Shown in pieces: positions 46,023 to 55,900 of a stretch of 64,000 bases of DNA; positions within the stretch are counted from its first letter, which is position 1; every line of letters begins with the position of its first letter. The stretch comes from Agrostemma githago (taxonomy: Eukaryota > Streptophyta > Magnoliopsida > Caryophyllales > Caryophyllaceae), in the NCBI GenBank assembly GCA_958450325.1, contig OY288241.1, positions 42,904,278 to 42,968,277 on the forward strand. The letters run 5' to 3'. The notes under the pieces are model-generated. The model worked only from the letters and a program-made list of their open reading frames with translations, was not told the origin of the DNA and searched no databases. The translations under genes and the position numbers were made by a program.

Positions 46023-49000
46023 CAACTCGAGCAAAGGGAATCCCGGAATCCGGTAATTGAAGAGACCGAATCCATAAACGTGGGAACAACCTTAGAGCCT
46101 CAGATACTTAAGATAGGGTTATCCCTAGATCCTGAGGAGAAACAACAATTCATAAACCTCCTCCAAGAGTTCAAAGATGTCTTCGCGTGGTCCTACAAGG
46201 ACATGCCGGGGATAGACCGGGAAATAGCCGAGCACCACATACCTATCAAGGACGGGTGCAAACCGGTCAAACAGAAGCTTCGTCGAATGAGGCCCGAGTG
46301 GTCTCTCAAAGTAAAGGAAGAAGTCGACAAACAATTCAAAGCCGGCTTCATACAAGTGTCCGAATATCCGGACTGGGTCGCAAACATCGTGCCGGTTCCT
46401 AAAAAGGACGGTAAGGTGCGGGTATGCGTAGACTTTCGGGATCTTAACAAAGCAAGCCCGAAGGATGATTTTCCGTTACCACACATCGACATACTGGTGG
46501 ATAACACGGCCGATCACGCCCTTCTGTCATTCATGGACGGGTATGCCGGGTATAATCAAATCAAGATGGCGGAAGAAGACATGAGTAAGACTACCTTCAC
46601 TACACCTTGGGGTACTTACTGCTACACCGTCATGCCATTTGGTCTCATTAATGCCGGGGCCACATACCAAAGGACCGCTACCACTTTACTACACGACATG
46701 ATGCATAAAGAGGTAGAGGTCTATGTAGACGACATGATCGTCAAATCCAAAGAACGGGACGGTCACATCACCGCTCTAAGAAAATTCTTCACCCGACTGC
46801 GCAAATACAACATGAGGCTAAACCCTCAGAAATGCAGTTTTGGGGTAACGTCAGGCAAATTACTGGGTCATATCGTTAGCCAACGAGGTATCGAAGTCGA
46901 CCCAGCTAAAATCAAAGCCATTACCGAGATGCAAGCTCCTAAAACCGAAAAAGAAATAAGGGGATTTCTCGGGAAAGTCCAGTACATTAGTCGATTCATT
47001 TCCAAGCTAACAATGGTATGTGAACCAATTTTCAAGAAACTGAAAATAGGGGAGCGGGTACTATGGGATGACAAATGCCAAGCTGCTTTCGACAAAATCA
47101 AGGAAATTCTGTCTGCTCCGCCAGTTTTGATGCCACCTCAACCCGGTTTGCCTCTGTCGTTATACCTAACAACGACCGAGACAGCCATGGGGGCTATGCT
47201 GGCTCAGACAGTTGACTCCGAAGAGCGAGCCATCTACTACATCAGTAAGAAGTTTTTAGAGTATGAGTGCAAATATACCATGCTCGAAAAGACGTGCTTG
47301 GCTCTAGTCTGGGCCACTAAAAAGCTCCGACATTATATGCTCAGCTATGAGGTCCATGTGCTATCCAGGATGGACCCGATCAAGTACCTCTTCGAAAAAC
47401 CCATCCTTAACGGCCGGATTTCAAGATGGACTCTAATGTTGGCAGAGTTCGACCTAAAATTTGTACCTTTAAAAGCTATTAAGGGGCGAATAGTAGCTGA
47501 ATTCCTCGCCGACAGCCCGGTAACTGAGGAAGGGCACACCGATACCTGGTCCTTCCCAGACGAAGATATTTTCCATACCGATGCCGAAACATGGGATTTA
47601 TATTTCGACGGAGCATCTAATTTTCGAGGGTTCGGAGTCGGGATCCTCCTAATATCACCAAGAGGGGAGCATACTCCCGTCTCCATCAAACTGGACTTCG
47701 ACGTCACTAACAATGCAGCAGAATACGAAGCATGCATTTATGGGCTACAAGCCGCCGCCAACCTAGGGATCACAAATCTCCGGGTACATGGCGATTCATC
47801 CTTGGTCATTAACCAAGCACTTCAAAAATGGAAGACTCGGAATGCTAATCTCGTGGCCTACCAGGCACGAGTAAGGGATCTCGAGAAACAATTCCAAAAG
47901 GTAGAATACATATACCTGCCTCGGGAAGAAAATCAGTTTGCAGATGCACTCTCAAAATTAGCATCTTTACTGAACATTCCCGACCATGTGACCAGTATGC
48001 CAATTTGCGTCGAAAGACGGTCCGAGCCGGCATACGTCTATGACATTGAAGACATCGAGATAACCGATCCCGAACCATGGTACCAAGCCGTGTTAACATA
48101 CCTGACCAACGGAGAGTATCCCCCCGGGACGGAAAACCGAGCCAAGAAAGCCTTACGGAGGCTAGCCACCCAGTTCATCCGTACTGATGACGGGCAACTG
48201 TACAAAAAGACGGCACAAGGGGCTCTTCTCCTTTGTGTTGACAAATATAAGGCCGAGAAGGTAATGGCCAAAGTACATGATGGCGAAAACGGTCCACACA
48301 TGAATGCTCATATGCTGGTCCGAAAAATCATGAGGCTCGGATATTACTGGAACACCATGGAGGCCGACTGCCAATTATATGTCAAACATTGCCATAACTG
48401 TCAAATCTTTGGCAATGTGCAGCATATGCCGCCGTCTCTGCTCTATACCATGACGTCACCCTGGCCGTTCTCGACATGGGGTATCGACATAATCGGGAAA
48501 GTAAATCCCTCCGGTACTGGTGGACATTGCTTCATTTTGGTGGCTATCGACTATTTCACCAAATGGGTCGAAGCTGAATCATATCGCATCCTCAATGCTA
48601 AACATGTAGCTAAATTTATCCAGAACAAGATAATATGCCGGTATGGAACCCCGCATGAATTTATCAGTGATCATGGAACCCATTTCCAAGCTGAGACCGC
48701 GGCCCTGCTGGCCAAATATAAAATTCAAAGGCACACATCCTCGCCCTACCGTCCCCAAACCAATGGAGCGGTAGAGGCAGCCAATAAAACGATTGTCACC
48801 ATACTCAAAAAGATGGCTGATAATTATCGGGACTGGCCCGACAAAATACCTTTTGCCCTATGGGGGTACCGGACGTCAATTCGCACCGCAACCGGAGCGA
48901 CACCATACTACCTAACCTATGGGATGGAGGCCGTCCAACCAGTGGAGCTAGAGGTACCGTCCCTCAGAATTCTGCTAGAAAGTCAAGTACCCGAAGCTGA

Positions 49001-49328
49001 TTGGGTTCGAGCACGGTACGATTCGTTGGTTCTATTAGATGAACGACGGTCCCGCGCTCTCAACAACATTCAAATTTACCAAAAACGGATCCAACGAGCC
49101 TTCAACAAGCGAGTAAGGCCCAGGAACATTAAAGAAGGGGATCTAGTCCTTAAGTCTGTTCGAGCCTTGCTACCAGTTGACCCAAGGGGAAAATTCAAAC
49201 CCAACTGGGCTGGGCCGTATCTGGTGAAGAAAATCCTATCAGGGGGAGTAGTAATGCTGACGGACCTGGACGGGAATGAGTTTGTCAACCCAACCAACCT
49301 GGACCAGCTGAAGCGTTACTACCCTTAG
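46023..49328 (+). CDS. pol: Pol of E3: RT, RNase H, archaeal-type RNase H, integrase
   Basis: Open in the gag-pro frame after the UAG. Numbering from codon 46080. Reverse transcriptase about 100-300: VPKKDGKVRVCVDFRDLNKA, FGLINAGATYQR, active site YVDD at about 215. The Ty3-type RNase H begins about 358 (LYLTTTETAMGAML). A second, archaeal-type RNase H begins about 505 (LYFDGASNFRGFG, NNAAEYEACIYGL, VHGDSSLVINQ) and marks the Tat lineage. Integrase has a zinc-binding HHCC region near 740-775 (HMNAHMLVRK to CHNCQIFG). Its catalytic D, D, E lie near 802 (WGIDIIGK), 863 (ISDHGTHFQ) and 899 (NGAVEAANK), with the C-terminal GPYLVKK segment near 1045. All catalytic motifs are present, so the protein looks functional. 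It would be made as a readthrough product of gag-pro-pol, or by splicing as in Ogre. Confidence 0.93.
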   Translation, partial: QLEQRESRNPVIEETESINVGTTLEPQILKIGLSLDPEEKQQFINLLQEFKDVFAWSYKDMPGIDREIAEHHIPIKDGCKPVKQKLRRMRPEWSLKVKEEVDKQFKAGFIQVSEYPDWVANIVPVPKKDGKVRVCVDFRDLNKASPKDDFPLPHIDILVDNTADHALLSFMDGYAGYNQIKMAEEDMSKTTFTTPWGTYCYTVMPFGLINAGATYQRTATTLLHDMMHKEVEVYVDDMIVKSKERDGHITALRKFFTRLRKYNMRLNPQKCSFGVTSGKLLGHIVSQRGIEVDPAKIKAITEMQAPKTEKEIRGFLGKVQYISRFISKLTMVCEPIFKKLKIGERVLWDDKCQAAFDKIKEILSAPPVLMPPQPGLPLSLYLTTTETAMGAMLAQTVDSEERAIYYISKKFLEYECKYTMLEKTCLALVWATKKLRHYMLSYEVHVLSRMDPIKYLFEKPILNGRISRWTLMLAEFDLKFVPLKAIKGRIVAEFLADSPVTEEGHTDTWSFPDEDIFHTDAETWDLYFDGASNFRGFGVGILLISPRGEHTPVSIKLDFDVTNNAAEYEACIYGLQAAANLGITNLRVHGDSSLVINQALQKWKTRNANLVAYQARVRDLEKQFQKVEYIYLPREENQFADALSKLASLLNIPDHVTSMPICVERRSEPAYVYDIEDIEITDPEPWYQAVLTYLTNGEYPPGTENRAKKALRRLATQFIRTDDGQLYKKTAQGALLLCVDKYKAEKVMAKVHDGENGPHMNAHMLVRKIMRLGYYWNTMEADCQLYVKHCHNCQIFGNVQHMPPSLLYTMTSPWPFSTWGIDIIGKVNPSGTGGHCFILVAIDYFTKWVEAESYRILNAKHVAKFIQNKIICRYGTPHEFISDHGTHFQAETAALLAKYKIQRHTSSPYRPQTNGAVEAANKTIVTILKKMADNYRDWPDKIPFALWGYRTSIRTATGATPYYLTYGMEAVQPVELEVPSLRILLESQVPEADWVRARYDSLVLLDERRSRALNNIQIYQKRIQRAFNKRVRPRNIKEGDLVLKSVRALLPVDPRGKFKPNWAGPYLVKKILSGGVVMLTDLDGNEFVNPTNLDQLKRYYP

Positions 49329-49723
49329 CCATTTCTCAATGTCATTAGCAATTTTTATCAAAATCATTTATTTTACAAAAGCAAGTCAATGAGCTAGAAT
49401 TATTTCATTCTACTGTCGCAAAACATCTTGAACCAATAGTCTTGGTGTAATTCGAGATTGCAATTTCCTCAGCCTGAACTACGTTTGGTTTGATTCTGCT
49501 AATTGCGGATACGTAGGCAGCCCCTCAAAAGGGCACAACCAATGCAATCGAGAAAAGACAGGAACAGTTTTAATAATAAACTTCCTTTTATTTATCACAA
49601 AAAAAAAATCCCAAAAAGCTTGGGAAAATTACAAGTGCAGGAATTCAAAAAAAAAAACTACAAAAAAAGCACACGACAAAAAATAATAATAATATTTAAA
49701 TAATAAAACTAAGGACTCGGTAT
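49329..49723. other. E3 region between pol and the antisense gene
   Basis: Contains the conserved box 49473-49540 and an A-rich stretch (49590-49710). Transcripts from both strands end near here, so sense pol and the antisense PMD gene converge. Confidence 0.6.
49473..49540 (+). other. Conserved 3' box (E3 copy)
   Basis: CTGAACTACGTTTGGTTTGA, ATACGTAGGCAGCC and GGGCACAACC, as in E1 and E2, here directly behind pol. Confidence 0.65.
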
Positions 49724-51663
49724 TTAGGGCATCTTGCCCTTCCCTTTGTCCTTGGCCTCCTTGGCCGTCCACTGACGACGACGCGGAGGAGAGCGTTCCC
49801 GAATCACCACAGGAACCTCTTTAGCCCGGACTCGCTTCTTGGAACTCGAGTCCTCATCCACCTCGATTGGCCCAAGTCGGGCCCTTACGGGCTCAGGGAG
49901 CCGGTCACGCGGACCCAGTCGGTCCCGGGCCGCCAGCCTTGGCCCAAGTCGCCGCTCTAAGTCAGTCTGGGGGCTTTGCCGCCCCCGCGTGCCACTAGCA
50001 CCGGCATCTCTAGCTCGAGTCTTAGTATGTGACTTAAGACCCGACTCTAACCGGACCAAGGTAGCAGGGGTCTCTCCCTCATCGTAGAATCCCCTGTTGT
50101 CCTTTGCCGTCTCCCGACGGACCAGTTCGAAGGCCTCATCGACCTTCAGAGCTTTACGAGCCTCCTTGGACTCCTCAGAAGTCCATTTCTCGTAGGCTCG
50201 AGAAACCCAAGCAGATTGGCAAGGGTTGGGAATAGTCCATGTAGGACGGGTGAACCACCTCTGCAGCCAGGTGTCGCACATAGCGTCCGTCAGTTGGAGC
50301 GAGACGCTGATAATGGCTTCAGTCTCAGGAATGCGCTGAGACGAACCGAACTGCCTCAGAATGCGGTCCGGGTAGATATGAACTGTCCAGTCTAGGGACA
50401 AGATCACGAGGTAACGAGCTCGGTCCCTCTTGGCCAACCCCGTCAGCTTGGATAGGAACCACCAAGCAACCGTCCACCTAATCAACGGGCCACCATGGAA
50501 CACCAATTCCTCGTCCCAATAAGCTCGATTTATATGGTGATTCGAGCTTATCTTGCGCCCCCTGGAACTGAGTTGGCTGCTACGGTAGTTTGGAACGCTC
50601 GGAGGAGGCTCTATGATCGATAAGCGCTCCGACAGCCAAACCTGCAAACGTATGCACGGAATTCATGAGTGACGGAATGGTTCGCTACAGCCCACTCGAC
50701 CGAGTACACCCTCTGACTCGATCGAGTGAGGTTCTCTAAGACAACCAGAAGCTCGTCAGGTGTGACACTCGATCGAGTACACCATCTGACTCGATCGAGT
50801 AGGACTCGCTAAAACAAACAGAAGACTACCAGGTATGACACTCGATCGAGTACACCCTCTGACTCGATCGAGTAAGCCCTTCACAGGCCGGCAGAAACAC
50901 TTTACAGACGCCACTCGACCGAGTGGTAGGTCCACTCGATCGAGTGACTTACGGACTTCAAGAAATCGCGAAACAAAAAAAAATCGCGCGAAGCAAAATT
51001 GAAAAATCGAGAGACGTTTACCTGCAGAATAAGGGTACTCCCCGTCAGTTGCCGGGTCGGGTCAAGTCGCCTAGCATCCAGACCCATGATGAGTTCTCCC
51101 GTGGCTAGCCAAGCAGGGCTATGACCAGTCTCCATCTGGTCAACCACTCCAATTAGCCTAATTTGACCCACGCATGAGTCAGCATCCATCAACCCCTCAA
51201 ACACATAGCGGTGCAGCATGCAAAACGCGAAAGCCCTACGCCGGTGAGAAGGTGTAGCCCTTACATCCTGGCTATTCATGAACTTGTCAGCCAAGTCGAA
51301 AAGGGAGACAGTATCTCCCCGCACCATTCGATCTGTCTCAGCATGAGACAGACCCAAGAAATCCCTCAGTCTCCTCCTCGGGTCCGGGTAGAACGGAGGA
51401 ATGGCAGGGCGAGCAACAGGGCTCCAACCTCCAATGGCTGCGATCTCCTCGGGAAGAGGGCATATCTCTCCCCGCGGAAACGCGAAGACGTGATGGGTAG
51501 TGTCCCAAAGCGCCAAACAAGCATCTAGAAAATGCACATCAGGCACCAGACGCCTAAGAGGAAATAGGCTGGTAATCCCCATTTGGGTCAGCTGAATCCG
51601 GTCGTCATCCCGAAAGTGTTGGGACCAGGCGAAAAGCATTGAAGTAAGATGCTCGATACCCAT
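49724..51663 (-). CDS. Antisense plant mobile domain (PMD) protein of E3, two exons
   Basis: Exon 1 is 51663-51022 and exon 2 is 50641-49724. The intron (51021-50642, 380 bases) has CTGCAG/GTAAAC and TTTGCAG/GTT borders and keeps phase 0. The product has 519 residues. Exon 1 has PMD landmarks: LDACLALWDTTHHVFAFPRG, EICPLPEEIAAIGGW, FAFCMLHRYVF. The junction makes STLILQ-VWLSERLSIIE, matching the LLQ-WAWER line of the family. Exon 2 continues with RDRARYLVILSLDWTVHIYP and RILRQFGSSQRIPETEA, then an Arg-rich, low-complexity tail ending KDKGKGKMP. TATA-like TTATAAATA lies about 95 bp upstream on the minus strand. Retand-type elements are known to carry an antisense frame of unclear role. I see no stop or frameshift here. 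Confidence 0.85.
50642..51021 (-). other. Intron of the antisense PMD gene
   Basis: GT-AG borders and phase 0 on both sides. The intron holds eight ACTCGAYCGAGT palindromes (50693-50946). Confidence 0.8.
50693..50946 (+). repeat. Four pairs of ACTCGAYCGAGT palindromes inside the antisense intron
   Basis: Copies start at 50693/50715, 50766/50788, 50839/50861 and 50912/50933. Within-pair spacing is 22, 22, 22 and 21 bp, and pairs repeat every 73 bp exactly. The same motif and pairing occur in the LTRs. Confidence 0.92.
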
Positions 51664-52512
51664 GACAGGAACTTGATTTCTTGAAAGACTGAGAGATTCT
51701 TTTTAGAGAAGAGAAGGGTTTTTGATGTGAGGTGCAGGAAGCTGAAGCAGGAAACCTGTATTTATAATATGGAAGCCTGGCAATAACCTGACTAACCCTG
51801 CCTCCTCAGTAAATTGGGCCCCAACATGTGCAGGCCTGACTTCAACCCAGAATAGGAATCTAGTTATCCTGAGCTTTCCTAAATTCTTTCTAAAAAAAAT
51901 TCCTTAAGTTCAAAAAAAAAAAAAATTCGCTTCTTCGAAAATTCCAACTTTTTTCAAAATCCAGTACATTTTCCCCAGCACAAGTCGGTGTTTTGCCTAT
52001 GTGTTACATGCAATTTATCATGTGTCAGCATACAGGTACACCTCAGGACTTCAGAAGCAAGTCCCCGCGAAACTACTTAAATTCCCCAACGGAGTCAACT
52101 TTCCCCCGGTATGCTACATCCAAGACGCGATGTGTCGGCATACGGGTACACCTACGCCCCGAAAGGCAAGTTTTACTCCCCACGGAGCATCATCATCAGG
52201 TCAGGCACGACTCAAGGCTTCAAAAGCAAGCCCGTACAACTCACATATTTCCCCAGCGGAACGCCCGAGGCGGCATTTTCCCCGAAATGGTACGGGATGG
52301 GCCCACATATAGGCACGCCTAGGACTTATGCAACAAGTCTGACTCCCCGCGGAGCTATTATCGGCAGGACAGGTATGACCCTCTGCTTATGGCTGGCGAG
52401 CCCTTCACGCAAGTCTACTGGACTATAAACGACCCGACCGGAAGGCTGCCAGGTCGTAATCTGCGATTGGCCTGGTGGCTACTCTGACTTTCGCCTTGTC
52501 CAAGCCTCAGTC
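51664..52512. other. Antisense promoter region and E3 3' noncoding end
   Basis: Read leftward it supplies the 5' leader and promoter of the PMD gene. Read rightward it contains degenerate repeats at 51970-52370 (phrases such as CAGCATACAGGTACACC and AAGCAAGTCCCCGCG) related to the 65-bp repeat of E2, then the shared pre-PPT stretch CTGGTGGCTACTCTGACTTT. Confidence 0.6.
51758..51766 (-). promoter_or_regulatory. TATA box for the antisense PMD gene
   Basis: On the minus strand TTATAAATA, about 95 bp before the ATG at 51663, a normal distance for a plant promoter with a short leader. Confidence 0.55.
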
Positions 52513-52525
52513 AGAGTGGGGGCTC
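52513..52525 (+). other. Polypurine tract of E3
   Basis: AGAGTGGGGGCTC directly before the 3' LTR. Confidence 0.82.
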
Positions 52526-55400
52526 TGTAGACACCCGCATTTTGCCTGCTAGTGTCTATAGCAGTTCCCAACAAACACCCGATGATGATCGGACGCAAAC
52601 GTGACTTAGTATACTCGGATTTGGGCCCGAAATCAATAATATCTGACATGGACTTTTAGCGGAGTAATAATCTCACAAAACAGACATCAAATTCAGGCCC
52701 AGTGGGTCGTTCCGAGCAAAATAAGACTAATTTGGGCCAAAACCGACACCAAAAATAAATCCCGTCTTTTAGCGACCGGGTCAAAACCCGGTCCAAGACG
52801 AAACCGTCTCATAAATCAGCCAGGTTCAGCTGGCGCACAAATCCAAATTCAAAAAATCAATCAAAACAACAATATCAATTCCTTCCTATTTTGTCTCGAT
52901 TTGCTTGACCCACTCGATCGAGTGGATTGACCCACTCGGTCGAGTGGAGCGTCAAAAAACCGGACCAGATTCATTCCTGAAGGCACTCGACCGAGTGCAC
53001 TAGGGCACTCGATCGAGTGACCCTAGGTCGTGGGGTTTCTCCTATAAATACCCCCTTAACCCCATTCATTTCACAACTTTTACCAACTCTTACACATCCA
53101 TTTTTACCCCATATTCACCTCACATTTCAGTCACATTTTCTACACTACAAGCCTTAGCAACCCTAAGCCCTATACACAAAAAACCGAGTCCCTTATCCCT
53201 CGATAAACCGACAACACACACACACACACACACCATAACTTACATACATCCTCGATACTCCATAGTCCCGTCACTATTCGCGAGCCCATTTCCGAGGTCC
53301 TTACTAAGCATGTATGTTGAGGGTGTCCTAAACCCCATCTCGATCTTTATTGCTTTTATTTACATTTTTGTATCGTTAATATTATACTTATACTAGTATT
53401 GCAATCCTAACACTCTAACATCTAACACTCTAACATTTTTACTTTTTTTGCATACTAACTTTTACATTTCGTTGCTAACATTGTAACCATACCGTGTATA
53501 TATATATAACTAGTATCAAAATCTCGGTTTCGGATACGTTTGACTATAATTGTCGCCTAAAGTCCGTCTAATCCTTTTACGAGCAACGACGGAGGTGGAG
53601 CCCTTTCGAGGAGCCCCGCCCCAATGTGCTCAAAGGCGTGACGTGATCGCGACTAATCGTAGTTGAACGTATTCGATCCCATTTTAATTAGTGCGGAACC
53701 CATTGACACGAAAACCGACATCATATAAACCGAAAGGGTTAGTTTCGATGTCGTGACGTAGAGGGAAGCATTTCGTTACTAATTCAAATTTTCTAATACA
53801 AACATTTCATAAAATCCCGACGACGGTATTATGATCGTATAAATACACGATTGTAGTACCGGAGGTTGAGTTAAATTCGAATCAAGCGATATTTGTATTT
53901 AACTCGACCGACCGTCGTTTTCAACCCCAAAAATGAAACGAGCTAACACTCGTACAGGGACTACTCGACCGAGTGCATAGGCCACTCGATCGAGTAGTGT
54001 CCATAAAACTGGGCAGATCGCTTTTTGAGGGCACACTCGACCGAGTCAGACCATGACTCGACCGAGTGGGTCCTGTAACCCAGAAAACCGAGAGCTTAAA
54101 TGCAACATTTAAGCCTCGTCTTTTTTACGGCTCTTAGTCGACGCGTGTAAAGCCGATCACGTGAATCCATTTTCCAAAATTCACGTTTATCGTGGCAAAC
54201 CGAATTAAATCTAAATTCGTCAATATTTTGATTCAATTCGGCCAACCTTCAAATTTAAGACACATAAAATCACGAGTCACAACTCGTACAGGTGCCACTC
54301 GACCGAGTACACCTGCTACTCGATCGAGTAGCACCCCAAACCGTGGGCAGAAGCTTCTTTTAGGACGCACTCGACCGAGTCAGGCCATGACTCGACCGAG
54401 TGAGTCCTGTAGCCCCATAACCGAGGGCCTTGACACACCTTTCAAGCCTCGCCTTTTATCGACATTAGTCATCACGTGTAAAGACTATCACGTGACTAAC
54501 CTATTTTCAAAACCATGCACAACACGACACGTAGAACGACTTTGACCACCTTTTGACGTGATAAGTCGGGACAAGACTACGGGATATGAGATCGGGCTAG
54601 CAACACGCCACAGTCTCATATTTCCATCCTTCGTTTAGTACACTATACAATGTGTATTTAATCGGGGTTAGTCCATCTACACATTTCGCGGTCTAACTTA
54701 CATACGGGTCCGTCCATATCTCTGTATCGCATTATTTTTATTACTTTTACGTAATGTTGTATTGTGAATTCCGGGTTGTATTTCCGCCCGTGTAACTTGT
54801 ACGTTACCTTTTTCATTTACTTTCGAGCTTTGTTTATTTGCTTGCTTTTACGCTTTATAAACGAACCTCGCATGCTAAACCATTTTGACCAAGAATAAGA
54901 TGCATTAAATGACGTAGTTCACATACTATTCATATGCTAGCCCGAAAACGCTGTTTGCATATCATTTAATCGTTTTACTAGCGCGCACACACGAACACGA
55001 ACGATGTCTTAGTAGAGGCCGCCATGTGCGGGCGGGGTTGGGTGTCCTTAGTGGGCTTCCCAACACGTACCCTCACCCCTTACTCAGAACCTTTGGTTTC
55101 CGGATGTCCGAAACCCTTGGCGCACGAGAGTCATTCTATATACGAAAGCCGGTTTATACGGTATCGATATTGCAATGCAAAGGGACGAGCCCAATAAACT
55201 CTGAAATCGAAGTGGGCTTACTTTGTGCATAGCCCATGACGACATAGAGTGGGCTCGTATGGTTCCGAATAACCACAAAATTCGGTGGCGACTCCATTTT
55301 GACTTAAATTTCGAACCCGAGAACAATCTCACCACGAGATTCATTCGCCTACCCAAACCCGCGCGTGGCCGCGTCGGGGTGGACCTACGTCATGTCCACA
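52526..55400 (+). repeat. E3 3' LTR (2875 bp)
   Basis: Copy of 38853-41726. I see one single-base indel near its start and three substitutions (near positions 53194, 53875 and 54074). It carries the same 12 palindromes. Confidence 0.97.
53043..53050 (+). promoter_or_regulatory. TATA box of E3 3' LTR
   Basis: TATAAATA in the same context as in the 5' LTR. Confidence 0.65.
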
Positions 55401-55405
55401 TATGT
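55401..55405 (+). repeat. Right 5-bp target duplication of E3
   Basis: TATGT, equal to 38848-38852. Confidence 0.9.
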
Positions 55406-55684
55406 ATACTTCACTTATAAAATACTTCACTTATATACTTCACTTATATAATTCTATAAAATACTTCACTTATATACTTCACTTATATACTATGTATACT
55501 TCACTTATAAAATACTTCACTTATAATAATTCTATGTATAATTCTATATAATAATTCTATATATAATTCAATACTTAAATAATTCTATATAATTCAACTT
55601 ATACTTTACTTATATCATATACTCTATAATTCAATACTTAAATAACGTGACATTATAAAAATTAATAATGCGTTTTATACGTAA
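55406..55684. other. AT-rich intron sequence of the MULE PMD gene, right part
   Basis: Repeats of ATACTTCACTTATA and ATAATTCTATATA continue the stretch interrupted at 38852. Confidence 0.6.
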
Positions 55685-55900
55685 ATCAAACGTCAAAACG
55701 TCAAAACGTGAAAACTTGAGAAACTGACGCTTTGAGGGCCACAAAACGTGAGAAAATGACGTTTTGCAGATCCACAAAACGTGAGGAATTCACGTTTTGC
55801 AGATCCACAAAACGTGAAGGACTCACGTTTTGCAGATCCCTAAAACGTGAGTCTTTCACATTTTGCAGATCCACAAAACGGGAATTTCCCACGTTTTGCC
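55685..55900 (+). repeat. Right subterminal hairpin array of the MULE
   Basis: Four to five units of about 39 bp, such as AAAACGTGAGGAATTCACGT followed by TTTGCAGATCCAC. Same hairpin core (AAACGTGA / TCACGTTT) as the left array but a different linker. Confidence 0.88.

Larger units (their letters stand above)
38853..55400 (+). mobile_element. E3: autonomous Retand-like Ty3/gypsy element with antisense PMD gene
   Basis: 16,548 bp with 2874/2875-bp LTRs that differ at only four places I could find by eye. PBS, PPT and 5-bp target duplications are perfect. Order: LTR, leader, gag-protease, UAG, RT-RNaseH-archaeal-type RNaseH-integrase, conserved 3' box, antisense spliced PMD gene, PPT, LTR. The double RNase H and antisense gene identify the Tat lineage (Retand/Grande/RIRE2 group). 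The open frames are long and undamaged, so this copy may still be active. Confidence 0.95.

Noticed and set aside
48038..48374. Minus-strand frames under pol and gag as extra antisense genes
   Set aside because: They are shadows of strongly conserved Pol and Gag coding on the plus strand, and no PMD-like or other motif appears in them.
50693..50946. Palindrome array as a CRISPR array
   Set aside because: Repeats are 12-14 bp and self-complementary with short fixed spacers that are themselves repeated. The setting is a plant retrotransposon.
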